Source: CAZUZS01 sp964624795 (GTDB taxonomy: Bacteria > Calditrichota > Calditrichia > RBG-13-44-9). From it: 22,460 nt of DNA. Made by a program: the position numbers and the translations under genes. Of this stretch, positions 7,045 to 14,963 are shown one piece after another; position 1 is the first letter of the stretch; every line of letters starts with the position of its first letter. The DNA is taken from the NCBI GenBank assembly GCA_964624795.1, contig CAZUZS010000073.1, forward strand, positions 1 to 22,460, read 5' to 3'. The notes under the pieces were generated by a model that was given only the letters and a program-made list of their open reading frames with translations, had not been told where the DNA came from and made no database searches.

Positions 7045-8403
7045 TTATTGAACCGTCATGCGGCTGACCAGATAGCGCCCCTGGCTATCCCGGTGGGTGT
7101 TGGCAAACCACACACCCGGCAAATCCGTCAGCGGATCGACAATGGACAGTTTGATGTCGTATTTCCCAACCGGCATATTTTCCGGCAAGCTGATGTTCGC
7201 TTCGGCGGTTGTTTCGCCCGGCAGCCATTTGCGTATATCCACGCCCAAGTCCTGCTGCACGGCTACCGAGCTGTCGCTACCGACCAGGTAACCCACCAAC
7301 GGCCATTCGAAATAGAACGGCGCCACTCCCTTATTTTCCACTTTAATTGAGAGATGCAGATTTTCCCCTTTTGCAATCTTCTTGTCGTTGGTCACCTGTT
7401 TCAGCACAAAACGATAGCCCAGCGTTTTTAGCAGCATGTCGAGGTTTTTTTTGTGCTCGTCATTCTGCGGATAAATAGCGCCGCCAGCCGGCCCGATAAA
7501 CGACCAGTGGGTTTGCTTGATAAACTGGTAGTTGAGATCGAAGCGGATGGTGGTGCCCTGCACCGCCCCGGCATCGCTTCCACAAAATTCACCGGTGATA
7601 ATAGCGGTCTTCCACACACGGTCGTTGAGCGCTGGATCAATTCCGTTCAAACTCTCCAGATACCAGTCGTTGGAATCCTGCGTACCCAGACAGTCGTTGC
7701 GGATACCGCCGCCGTGGTCGGTCACATACTTGGTGGCGAAATCGTCATCGAATGCGATCACCTTCCGTTTGGTGGGGAAGGCCGCAAAATAGTCCTCCAG
7801 GATCGTCTGTTTGGTGGATGGGGTTGCCGCCAGCGAATCGTTGAGGTAAACGTGCCACTCTCCCCAAAAGCCATAAGAGCCGATGTCGATCCAGGCCACC
7901 CGTGGATCGTCGTCATAACGCGTTCCCAGCGCCATAATAAATTCATGGTGCGCCTGGAGAAAATGCGGATTGTCCCAGTCCGGCGCCAGACCGTGGGCGC
8001 CATCGATTTCGTAAGCCCGCATGTCCACGCTGTCATCCGCCAGCCACTGGGGAATGTCGATATGCCCAACATCTCCCGGAATGGCAGCAGCGATGCGAAA
8101 ACCAACCCGCCGCCCGGTAGCGGCCACGTTTCCCCAGTTTCTCTCAAGCACCGTCCAGTCATAAACACCACGGGATGGCTCAAGGTCTTTCCAGGCAAAG
8201 GTAGCATACTGCAATTTGGTCTCGTAACGGGGATTCCCGGAGCCAATCCAGGGAGCAAATCCCTTGAATGGATTGGGAAGCACATCGTCGATTTCCTTAA
8301 GCACCACAGCGTCGTCATTGGTCGGTGGCTGGGTGGCATCCTTCTTTGAGCAGGAAGCCAACAAAAGAACTCCTGCAAAAAATATCATTATTTCTTTGAT
8401 CAT
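7045..8403 (-). CDS. DUF4832 family lipoprotein with clan GH-A-like TIM barrel
   Basis: From the ATG at 8401-8403 the product is 452 residues and starts MIKEIMIFFAGVLLLASC, a lipoprotein signal with the acylated Cys at C18. Earlier in-frame starts (GTG 8430, ATG 8424) abut or lie inside a palindrome, which would sequester a ribosome-binding site. No start has a strong Shine-Dalgarno, so this choice is uncertain. Domains mirror the gene at 1842: NPFKGF and WKDLEPSRGVYDW, then IDIGSYGFWGEWH with candidate acid/base E182, IITGEFCG with candidate nucleophile E272, and the C-terminal DUF4832 sandwich (LGYRF, VENKGVAPFY, WLPGE). Export to the outer or inner membrane as a surface or periplasmic glycosidase is inferred. 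It follows the GH42-like gene at 8514 across a gap with two palindromes. Confidence 0.85.
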   Translation of the reverse strand: MIKEIMIFFAGVLLLASCSKKDATQPPTNDDAVVLKEIDDVLPNPFKGFAPWIGSGNPRYETKLQYATFAWKDLEPSRGVYDWTVLERNWGNVAATGRRVGFRIAAAIPGDVGHIDIPQWLADDSVDMRAYEIDGAHGLAPDWDNPHFLQAHHEFIMALGTRYDDDPRVAWIDIGSYGFWGEWHVYLNDSLAATPSTKQTILEDYFAAFPTKRKVIAFDDDFATKYVTDHGGGIRNDCLGTQDSNDWYLESLNGIDPALNDRVWKTAIITGEFCGSDAGAVQGTTIRFDLNYQFIKQTHWSFIGPAGGAIYPQNDEHKKNLDMLLKTLGYRFVLKQVTNDKKIAKGENLHLSIKVENKGVAPFYFEWPLVGYLVGSDSSVAVQQDLGVDIRKWLPGETTAEANISLPENMPVGKYDIKLSIVDPLTDLPGVWFANTHRDSQGRYLVSRMTVQ

Positions 8404-8424
8404 TCTGAATACCATATTTTTCAT

Positions 8425-8450
8425 TAACACCAGGCTTCAGCCCGGTGTTA
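8425..8450. repeat. 26-bp palindromic repeat, copy 1 (TAACACC...GGTGTTA)
   Basis: The arms TAACACC and GGTGTTA enclose AGGCTTCAGCCC, giving a nearly complete 12-bp stem with one G.T-type pair. It has the same length and plan as 13113-13138. It lies just upstream of the DUF4832 lipoprotein gene. No U-run follows it, so a simple terminator is unlikely. Confidence 0.75.
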
Positions 8451-8469
8451 ATGAAAGGATTTATCTCAC

Positions 8470-8490
8470 GAAAGCCGTTTCAACGGTTTC
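8470..8490. repeat. Palindrome GAAAGCCGTT-TC-AACGGTTTC
   Basis: The left arm GAAAGCCGTT and right arm AACGGTTTC pair with one extra base. It lies 19 bp from the 26-bp palindrome at 8425, and the two may form one composite dispersed element. It occupies the gap between the GH42-like gene at 8514 and the DUF4832 lipoprotein gene. Confidence 0.6.
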
Positions 8491-8513
8491 CAATGCATTT
8501 TCTGATCCGGAAC

Positions 8514-10685
8514 CTACTCCAGCTCAATCACTGCCAGGCCATACACATTCACCACATCCGGATCGAAGGTGATTACTTGCCGGCCATTTTTTGTTTCTGA
8601 TTTAAATTTTACATTTGCCATTTTGGTCAAGGTACCATTGTAGCTCACCTGCTTCACTTTCTTGCCGGCAGGAACCAGCACCTGCACCTGCAAGCCGGTT
8701 GCCGGAGTAATGGTGCCGTCCACGGTGACATCATAATTCACCAGGTGCACCAACATGCGGTTCTTCTCCGGCTGATGCATGGTGGTCATTTCCACGAACG
8801 GCGTTTTTTTCAGCAGGCGGGAAATCCTTCCCTGCTGGAGCACTTCGATTTTGTCCGCCGCTGTTTCCAGAATTGTGCGCAGCGCAGGATCGATGCGTCC
8901 ACGGGTGTAACCTTCGGGAATATCCGGAAATACGTCTGCCATGGTGGGACCAAAAGTGGTGTATTCGGATTTGGCCTTGGCAGGAATCAGGAAACGGTTT
9001 GCCGGGATGGTCAGCGGAATATAAGCGAATGTCCCTTTGCCCACCTTCTTCTCGGTGTAGGACGCAGGAAATCCTGCACTCCCATTCATTTCAGCCAAAA
9101 CATTTTCGGAGTTGGGCAGGTTGTATTCATCCTTGCTGCCGCTTTTCCCCAACACCAGCAGGGTGCCGCCGTTTTCCACAAATTTTTTCAGGGCTTCCTG
9201 TTTTTCGAGGCTTAGCAGCGGCAGGTAAGGAACAAAAACCAGGTCATATTGCGACAGGTTTCCGTTGAGCAGATCGTCTTCGGTCATCAGCACGTGGGCG
9301 ATTCCCCGGTCGGCCAGCACCCGGGATGCGGAGAACGCAAAACTCAGCTCATCCGCCAGGTACTGCCGCAGCGAAGCCAGGATAGCTACATTACTGCCCA
9401 GTTTGGCACCCAACAGCTTGTCCTCGTTTGCCGAGATAAACTGGTACATCTCGGTTGCTCCCGGCGGCGTCTCCCGTTTCTCCCGGAAAATCGTGTGGTT
9501 GGCTTCCGCCTCGGCGATATTGATTTGCGCCATGGCGCTCAGGCATTTTTCGGTTGGGTCGGGAAAAATGGGTGGTGTGATCTCGGTGGCATAGACAATC
9601 ACCGGCTTCTGGTGAGAAGCGGCGGTCAGGAATTTCAGCGCCGGGCTGTTGGTGACTTTCATCCCGGTGGAATCCTTGCGCGGAGCACTATCCAGAAATT
9701 CCTGCATCTCAGAATATATGAAATCGTCGTAACCTTCCGCTCCCAAATATTCCATATTCCCGGCGGCATCATAAGCGATGGGGCCATAGCCAAACCCGCC
9801 GAAGACATTGCCGGCAATCATAAAGTTGGGATTGACTTTCCGTGCTGCAGTCCGCAGCTTCTTGTGAAATTCCGCTACCGCGTGCCCCCGGAAAAGCAGC
9901 CATTCCATCCAGAAGTTGTCGCCCCGCTTTTCCGGCAGCTTAATATTATCATAATCGGATGTGCTGTATTTGGCCTGCCCCACCTTCGCCGGCAGATTCT
10001 TCTTCAAATAGGCGATGAAATTCTGGCGGGTGTAATCGCAGTAGCAGGTGCCGCCGGCAATCTGCGTCCAGTCCACGTAGGAACCGTCGATTCCGGTTTC
10101 TGCCTGCGCCCGGATGTGCCCTTCCATCATGCGCACATAATCGGGATTGTCCGGGCAACCCCAGGTTTCGAAACCGGGGCCGGTTTCCCTGCCATACGGT
10201 GCATAGCGGTAAAATGGAAACGTGCCGTCCGGCCTCACCATAATCCAGGTCGTCGGGTCGGCTTCCGGCTTGGGACCGATATAGTCGGCGTAGTCCGACC
10301 AGTTTTCATTGTAGAATTGCAACATCTTTATCTGGTTTTTCTCGGGAATGTCCTTGTTGGTAGCAGTCCTGCCGCCCAGCGAGGTGGACAGGTAGCGCAG
10401 CACGATATAGCCCTTGTCGTGATAGCTTTTGTTGAAGGCCTTGGCCTCTTCCATTTTCTTATCGAAGTCCGCCCGGCTGGTGCCCTCGAAATTAGGAGCG
10501 CCGCTGCCAAAAGTGATGGTCATATTGTTTTGCTGCAGGAATTCGAGATCGGCCTTCTGCCCCAGCCGCCAGTGGCCCCAATCGGCCAGCGGTTTCCAGG
10601 TGTCCTGCGCAACCGCAATTCCCGGAAGTATGAGTGCGGCGAACAGAAGCAATGCACAAATCAGAACCAGGTTTTTCCTTTTCAT
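8514..10685 (-). CDS. Secreted GH42-like TIM-barrel protein with trimerisation-like GATase domain
   Basis: A 723-residue protein with a Sec signal ending near IAVAQD (residue 26). The barrel region (about 30-410) has ETGIDGSYVDW with candidate catalytic D205, followed by GGTCYCDYTRQNF, a Cys-x-Cys arrangement (C214, C216) often seen just after strand 4 in uncharacterised alpha-amylase/GH42-like proteins. Residues about 430-530 form a GATase-like Rossmann domain (YDLVFVPYLPLLS, FVENGGTLLVLG) corresponding to the GH42 trimerisation domain. The C-terminal sandwich contains LVHLVNYDVTVDG. AGGAG precedes the ATG by eight bases. It starts 38 bp after the deacetylase-like gene at 10724, indicating an operon. 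Its paralogues at 4319 and 17762 are strongly diverged, so the three probably act on different linkages. Substrate unknown. Confidence 0.8.
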   Translation of the reverse strand: MKRKNLVLICALLLFAALILPGIAVAQDTWKPLADWGHWRLGQKADLEFLQQNNMTITFGSGAPNFEGTSRADFDKKMEEAKAFNKSYHDKGYIVLRYLSTSLGGRTATNKDIPEKNQIKMLQFYNENWSDYADYIGPKPEADPTTWIMVRPDGTFPFYRYAPYGRETGPGFETWGCPDNPDYVRMMEGHIRAQAETGIDGSYVDWTQIAGGTCYCDYTRQNFIAYLKKNLPAKVGQAKYSTSDYDNIKLPEKRGDNFWMEWLLFRGHAVAEFHKKLRTAARKVNPNFMIAGNVFGGFGYGPIAYDAAGNMEYLGAEGYDDFIYSEMQEFLDSAPRKDSTGMKVTNSPALKFLTAASHQKPVIVYATEITPPIFPDPTEKCLSAMAQINIAEAEANHTIFREKRETPPGATEMYQFISANEDKLLGAKLGSNVAILASLRQYLADELSFAFSASRVLADRGIAHVLMTEDDLLNGNLSQYDLVFVPYLPLLSLEKQEALKKFVENGGTLLVLGKSGSKDEYNLPNSENVLAEMNGSAGFPASYTEKKVGKGTFAYIPLTIPANRFLIPAKAKSEYTTFGPTMADVFPDIPEGYTRGRIDPALRTILETAADKIEVLQQGRISRLLKKTPFVEMTTMHQPEKNRMLVHLVNYDVTVDGTITPATGLQVQVLVPAGKKVKQVSYNGTLTKMANVKFKSETKNGRQVITFDPDVVNVYGLAVIELE

Positions 10686-10723
10686 CGAGTGCTCTCCTCG
10701 TTTAAAAAGTCAGTTATATTTTG

Positions 10724-13075
10724 CTAAAAAGTTATCGCTAATTCGACTGCTTCTTTGAACTCCGGCAGGTTCAGCACATATTGTCCTGCCTGGTGAACCG
10801 CTTCCACCGGCTTTCCGGCAAATGTCAGGGTTTTGGGCGCCTTCGGCGATTGGAAAGCCACAACCCGTTCCGCATCCTCATTCGGGTTCACCGTGAAAGT
10901 GATTTTGGAGCCGGATTCCTTCACATCGGCCACCGGCAGTGTCGCCCGGGTCAGCATGAAATCCGAATTCTTCAGCTTTTTCAGAACCGGTTTGCGGTCG
11001 GAAGTAACATACGCCCGCAGCAGATTGTCGTTCTTCCGGTTCCATTCCTGCCAATCGGCATTTAAAAGAACATGGCCGCTTTTGGTATAGAAATGGAAAC
11101 GGGCCTTGCTTTTGGTCAGAACCGAAAATTGCAGCGCATCGCCGTTTTGGCGGATTTCCGGCATGCGCTTGGAAATGTAGGCCAGGTGCGGCTTCGTGGG
11201 ACGGTCTGGCCCCAGCATCACTTCGATTTTGTTCGGCCCTTTCTTCAGGTTGGGCAGGATGACTACCCTGTCCGAAAAAGCGTAATGTTCCTGCCCGTTG
11301 ATCTTCACACTCTGAATAAACTCTCCGCTGTTCTCAACCCGGATTCCCATTCCGCCGATGAAATAAGGAATGGTATCGACCCGCACATTGCTGAGGTCCA
11401 GCGTCATCTCCAGCTTGTTTCCGGCGCTGTTCCAACTGTAATTCCATTGCGCCATGGCCCGCAGCTTGTTTGTCAAATCTACCGGCGTGGGACAGTAAAT
11501 ATCGTTGGTGGCAAATTTGGCTTTTATGGCATCGTAGAAAGCAATATTCTTTTTGTTCATGATGCGCTCTTTGTCGTGCTGCGGCTGCGAGGTAATCGAA
11601 TAATCGTGCCACATCTCGTTGAAAAGAACTCCATTCCCGATATTTCCGAACATGTGGTCAAAAATCGCTTCCTCGTAGGCGGTGATCTGCTGGGTGGTGT
11701 AACTCCACGAAGGATCGTAGAACCACTGATAGTCCGGCGAGGGATTGTTTTCCAACACCGCCAGGTTCTTATAAGGGCCGGTGAACCAGGTGAGATTTCC
11801 GTAGCCCAGCGGCATATCCTGCTCGAAACCGTGGGTCATGTAGAACGAAAAACGGCTGGCCACCTCTTCATAATCATCCATGTGAATGGTGTTGCCGGGA
11901 TTGATAAAAAAATCCACCTTACCGATGGGGTAGCCAAAATCGCTGGTGTTGAACTCGATTTCCTTGATGGCATCATCCAGTTCTTCCTTCCAGCGCTTTT
12001 CGGTCATGTTACGGCCGATGCGATGGAAGCGACTGTGGGTGCCGATCTCCCCGCCCACATCTTCGATTTTTTTGCCCAACGGCGCCAGATCCTGCCAACC
12101 TGCTTTGGTGGCGCCGCTGGAAATCCAGGCATAAACCGGCACCACACCGCTCTCTTTGGCAATGCGCACCAGGTAATTAATCGTCCGGATCTGGGCGTCC
12201 AGGTTACTGCTGGCGTCAGCATCCAGTCGAATGATGGCCGTGAGGTTGGCATTGGAGAGCTGCGGCACCGGGAACGGAGTCTGAATATCACCATAAACTG
12301 TCCACTGCACGGTGCGAGTCAGCGCATTGAAAAGTTGGTTGGCGTAAAATACCTGCGGCTGCTCGTTGCGGAAAAAGGAAGCGGCTCCCGCCCAGGTGCT
12401 GAAATCGCTGACCAGCGCTACCCGATTTTTGCCGGACTGGTGAATGGTTAGATAAGGATATTCCTCGTTTTCATTACCGGCCCCCAGCAAAACTGACGCT
12501 CCGGCATCCTGAAATTTCAGGATGTTCAGGCCATTGGCCAGGTGTTGGGTCACGAACTGGTTGATTTCGAGCGGACCGGTGATATAGCTGGCGTTGTCCT
12601 GCACCTTGATGCGGTAATCGGAATCGCCATGGAAACCGGCATATTCGATTCCCAGCAGCTTGTCGAGATCGGAATGATCCCGCTCCTGCGCCTCTTCGTC
12701 CAGCGTGGCAAACGGCCCGTCAATCACCAGATTGCCGCCGTTCTCCAGATAGCTTTTTACCACCTTCACCACATCCGGGTAAAGCGCCTTCTCCACGTAG
12801 GTGCACTGGCCGATGATGAGCGCATCATACTGATTCAGATTCTTGGCAACAGGCAGATCGCTGAGGAAGAAACAATCGTACGGAATGCCGGCCAGATTGG
12901 CAACCGCGCCCCAGCCATGCGCCGACATCTGGGTGACGCCCCAGCGCTGCTGGAAGCTGGTCTTGCTGATCACAATCCCGATGCGGGGATTTTCCGCACC
13001 CGTTCCCGCCTGGACTGTTGAAGTCAGAATCAAAATGAATAAAAGGTAACCGAGTCGTTTCAATTTGGGTATCAT
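10724..13075 (-). CDS. Secreted fusion of GATase-like domain and polysaccharide deacetylase (NodB/CE4)-like domain
   Basis: A 783-residue protein with a Sec signal (residues 1-23, ending TVQAG). Residues about 30-260 form a class I GATase/ThuA-like Rossmann domain (YDALIIGQCTYV, LENGGNLVIDG) without an evident Cys-His-Glu triad. Residues about 275-500 resemble the NodB fold: IIRLDADAS gives acidic residues D285/D287 in the place of motif 1, GGEIGTHSRFH gives metal ligands H347 and H351 (motif 2), and FNEMWHDY with H490 may be a late motif. About 280 further residues form beta-rich C-terminal domains. Metal-dependent removal of N- or O-acyl groups from a polysaccharide is the likely chemistry. 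The order GATase before deacetylase and the DxD motif are atypical of standard CE4 enzymes. It is 38 bp upstream of the GH42-like gene at 8514. No clear ribosome-binding site is visible. Confidence 0.75.
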   Translation of the reverse strand: MIPKLKRLGYLLFILILTSTVQAGTGAENPRIGIVISKTSFQQRWGVTQMSAHGWGAVANLAGIPYDCFFLSDLPVAKNLNQYDALIIGQCTYVEKALYPDVVKVVKSYLENGGNLVIDGPFATLDEEAQERDHSDLDKLLGIEYAGFHGDSDYRIKVQDNASYITGPLEINQFVTQHLANGLNILKFQDAGASVLLGAGNENEEYPYLTIHQSGKNRVALVSDFSTWAGAASFFRNEQPQVFYANQLFNALTRTVQWTVYGDIQTPFPVPQLSNANLTAIIRLDADASSNLDAQIRTINYLVRIAKESGVVPVYAWISSGATKAGWQDLAPLGKKIEDVGGEIGTHSRFHRIGRNMTEKRWKEELDDAIKEIEFNTSDFGYPIGKVDFFINPGNTIHMDDYEEVASRFSFYMTHGFEQDMPLGYGNLTWFTGPYKNLAVLENNPSPDYQWFYDPSWSYTTQQITAYEEAIFDHMFGNIGNGVLFNEMWHDYSITSQPQHDKERIMNKKNIAFYDAIKAKFATNDIYCPTPVDLTNKLRAMAQWNYSWNSAGNKLEMTLDLSNVRVDTIPYFIGGMGIRVENSGEFIQSVKINGQEHYAFSDRVVILPNLKKGPNKIEVMLGPDRPTKPHLAYISKRMPEIRQNGDALQFSVLTKSKARFHFYTKSGHVLLNADWQEWNRKNDNLLRAYVTSDRKPVLKKLKNSDFMLTRATLPVADVKESGSKITFTVNPNEDAERVVAFQSPKAPKTLTFAGKPVEAVHQAGQYVLNLPEFKEAVELAITF

Positions 13076-13112
13076 ATTTGTGTACCGTTTGCTATGGTTA
13101 TTTTTTTGCCTA

Positions 13113-13138
13113 TAGCACCGGAATTAATCCCGGTGCTA
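13113..13138. repeat. 26-bp palindromic repeat, copy 2 (TAGCACC...GGTGCTA)
   Basis: The arms TAGCACC and GGTGCTA enclose GGAATTAATCCC. Relative to copy 1 at 8425 the third base pair changes from A-T to G-C on both arms, a compensatory change. It lies seven bases beyond the stop of the gamma-glutamyltransferase-like gene and before the deacetylase-like gene. No U-run follows on the minus strand. Confidence 0.75.
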
Positions 13139-13144
13139 ATGATA

Positions 13145-14821
13145 TTATTTCGCAGCGCCAGCCGCGGAACCGCTGCCTTCGCACTCCCCTGTTTTTGAAT
13201 CGATATACAGCATAGCCACGCCACCAATACCGTGCGATGTCGTCCGCACTTTGTGCCCCCTCGCTTCCAGAGTTTTTACAATTTCCGGCGCGACTCTATC
13301 ATTAACGGTGAGGCTTCCCAGGCGGGGTGGATCCTGCCCGAAGGAGCCGATGTGGTGACTGGTCGAAAAACGAGGAGCCGGAACCGCAGTGAACGGCGTC
13401 ATGCCGAATTCGACATAATCCAGGAACAACTGCAGCGCCACCTGGTCCTGCAAATCGCCGCCTGCCACGCTGATTGCCAGAACCGGCGTTCCTTCTTTTT
13501 CGACCAGCGTGGGCGTTAATGTGATTCTCGGCCGCTTACCCGGTTCGATGCAATCCGGGTGTCCTTCCCAGGTGTTCAGACTAACCAGGCGTGTCCCGTG
13601 AATGATGCCGGTTTCGCCCGCCGGACCGGCTGTACTGCCCAGTCCGCTGGGCGTAGCAGCCACTACATTTCCCCAGCGATCGGCCACGCACAGGGTAGTC
13701 GTGCCGCCCGGCCAGGGCACATAACGACTGCTGCTGTCCTTTACCGCCTGCATCTTCACCGGGTCGCCGGGACGCAGCACCAGCGATGCTTTTTGCATAT
13801 CGATTAGCGGGCGGCGAATCTTCGTGTAAGCATCCGAAAGCAGCTCCTTCATTGGCACATCCACAAACAACGGATCGCCATAATATTCATCCCGGTCGGC
13901 CATCGCCAGTTTCATGCCTTCGGTCAACACGTGAATGTAGTCGGCGCTCAGCCATCCCATCTTTTTCAGATCAAAGCCTTCCAGCAGGCGCAGCGTCTGC
14001 AGCAGGTAGGGGCCTTGCGTCCAGGGACCGCACTTGTAGACGGTGTATCCTTCGTAATTGATGGAAATCGGGTCTTCGAGGTGCGTCACGTGGGCGGCCA
14101 GGTCACGCTTCCGCAGGAATCCGCCCTGCGAGATGTACCAGGCTTCCAGTGCATCCGCAATGTCTCCCTTGTAAAAGCGGTCGGAAACTGCCTGCAACCG
14201 CTGCACCCGGTCACCGGAAGCCCTTTGCTCCGCTTCAACCAGTTTTCGCAGCGTACGGGCAAGGTCGGCATACCAGTTCCTGCCGGTTTCGATGGTGTCG
14301 CCATCCGATGTATCAACATACCAGGTCGGCCCTCCGGCGTCGAGGACTTCCAGTGTAGGCTGAACCGACTCGGTGAAAGATATGGTGCCGTATTTCTGGA
14401 GCAGGGTTACACAGAGGCCGATGTTTGCCGGCACCGCCGCCGCCCGAACATCGTTTCCCGGAATCCCGTTTTTCATATACCAGGCGATCGCCTGTGGGTC
14501 CAACGGCGCCTCCCCCTGCCCGGAGAGCACCTTCACCTGGTGAGTCGCAGCATCATGAATGATGACCGGCACTTCCCCGCCCATGCAGAAAGCCCCAACC
14601 GCTTTCACCGCCAGCATCAGTAGACTGGCGGTCGCGGCATCCGCAGCGTTCCCGCCGTTTTCCAGGATGCGGATTCCGGCGTCCACTGCCTGTGATTTGC
14701 CGGCTACTACCACCCCTTTGTTGCCGCTGGCATTCCGGCCGATTTGTCCTGCAATAGAAATATGAAAGAGCGATATGAGTGATACCAGGCTGATTGTGTT
14801 TATTGTTCTAAAAACATGCAT
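13145..14821 (-). CDS. Gamma-glutamyltransferase-like Ntn hydrolase, secreted
   Basis: A 558-residue protein, close to the usual length, with a Sec signal (about residues 1-25). The large subunit opens with GVVVAGKSQAVDAGI and ILENGGNAADAATA, which are diagnostic of the family. Autocleavage is expected before T374 in PWPGGTTTLCVADRWGN, making that Thr the N-terminal nucleophile of the small subunit. GSTAG, PGKRPRITLTPT and SVAGGDLQDQ follow in family order. The position of the substrate-carboxylate-binding Arg of classical enzymes (R114 of E. coli Ggt) appears to be Gln (Q102, in SGQGEAP). The substrate may therefore not be glutathione, so no ggt symbol is given. AAAGGAT precedes the ATG. It sits between an oxidoreductase and a deacetylase-like gene, where it could hydrolyse an amide substituent; that role is inference. 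Confidence 0.88.
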   Translation of the reverse strand: MHVFRTINTISLVSLISLFHISIAGQIGRNASGNKGVVVAGKSQAVDAGIRILENGGNAADAATASLLMLAVKAVGAFCMGGEVPVIIHDAATHQVKVLSGQGEAPLDPQAIAWYMKNGIPGNDVRAAAVPANIGLCVTLLQKYGTISFTESVQPTLEVLDAGGPTWYVDTSDGDTIETGRNWYADLARTLRKLVEAEQRASGDRVQRLQAVSDRFYKGDIADALEAWYISQGGFLRKRDLAAHVTHLEDPISINYEGYTVYKCGPWTQGPYLLQTLRLLEGFDLKKMGWLSADYIHVLTEGMKLAMADRDEYYGDPLFVDVPMKELLSDAYTKIRRPLIDMQKASLVLRPGDPVKMQAVKDSSSRYVPWPGGTTTLCVADRWGNVVAATPSGLGSTAGPAGETGIIHGTRLVSLNTWEGHPDCIEPGKRPRITLTPTLVEKEGTPVLAISVAGGDLQDQVALQLFLDYVEFGMTPFTAVPAPRFSTSHHIGSFGQDPPRLGSLTVNDRVAPEIVKTLEARGHKVRTTSHGIGGVAMLYIDSKTGECEGSGSAAGAAK

Positions 14822-14850
14822 AGAATTTATCCTTTGCCAATTGATTGATC

Positions 14851-14882
14851 AAAAATCGTGCTGCGGCTAACGAAAACCGCAG
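14851..14882 (-). terminator. Possible weak intrinsic terminator after the Gfo/Idh/MocA gene
   Basis: On the minus strand CTGCGG and CCGCAG form a perfect 6-bp stem with a 10-base loop, followed five bases later by TTTTT (14851-14855). It lies between the oxidoreductase stop (14964) and the gamma-glutamyltransferase-like start (14821). The large loop and the spacer before the U-run make it a poor terminator; it may only attenuate transcription. Confidence 0.35.
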
Positions 14883-14905
14883 AATATTCGCCTGCTTCGG
14901 AATTC

Positions 14906-14931
14906 CTGCGGTCTCACTCCTGAAAACGCAG
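14906..14931. repeat. Second CTGCG/CGCAG hairpin, diverged copy of its neighbour
   Basis: Arms CTGCG and CGCAG are separated by 16 bases. On the minus strand this unit is preceded by CGAAT and reads CTGCGTTTTC. The adjacent hairpin at 14861-14882 is preceded by CGAATATT and reads CTGCGGTTTTC. The two therefore look like a duplicated, drifting unit. Confidence 0.45.
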
Positions 14932-14963
14932 ATTCGACTGCATTTAGGCCATAGAGCCTCAGA

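Noticed and set aside
8404..8430. Upstream starts (GTG 8430, ATG 8424) for the DUF4832 lipoprotein
   Set aside because: They abut or lie in the 26-bp palindrome, and the ATG at 8403 already gives a complete lipoprotein signal. The choice remains uncertain because no start has a strong ribosome-binding site.
9249..10727. Long plus-strand reading frame (492 codons) opposite the GH42-like gene; similar frames at 11072-12451, 2163-3230, 4943-5971 and 20923-21864
   Set aside because: Each lies antisense to a gene with clear domains, motifs, a signal peptide and usually a ribosome-binding site. The plus-strand products show no domain or signal and are the expected mirror of codon bias.
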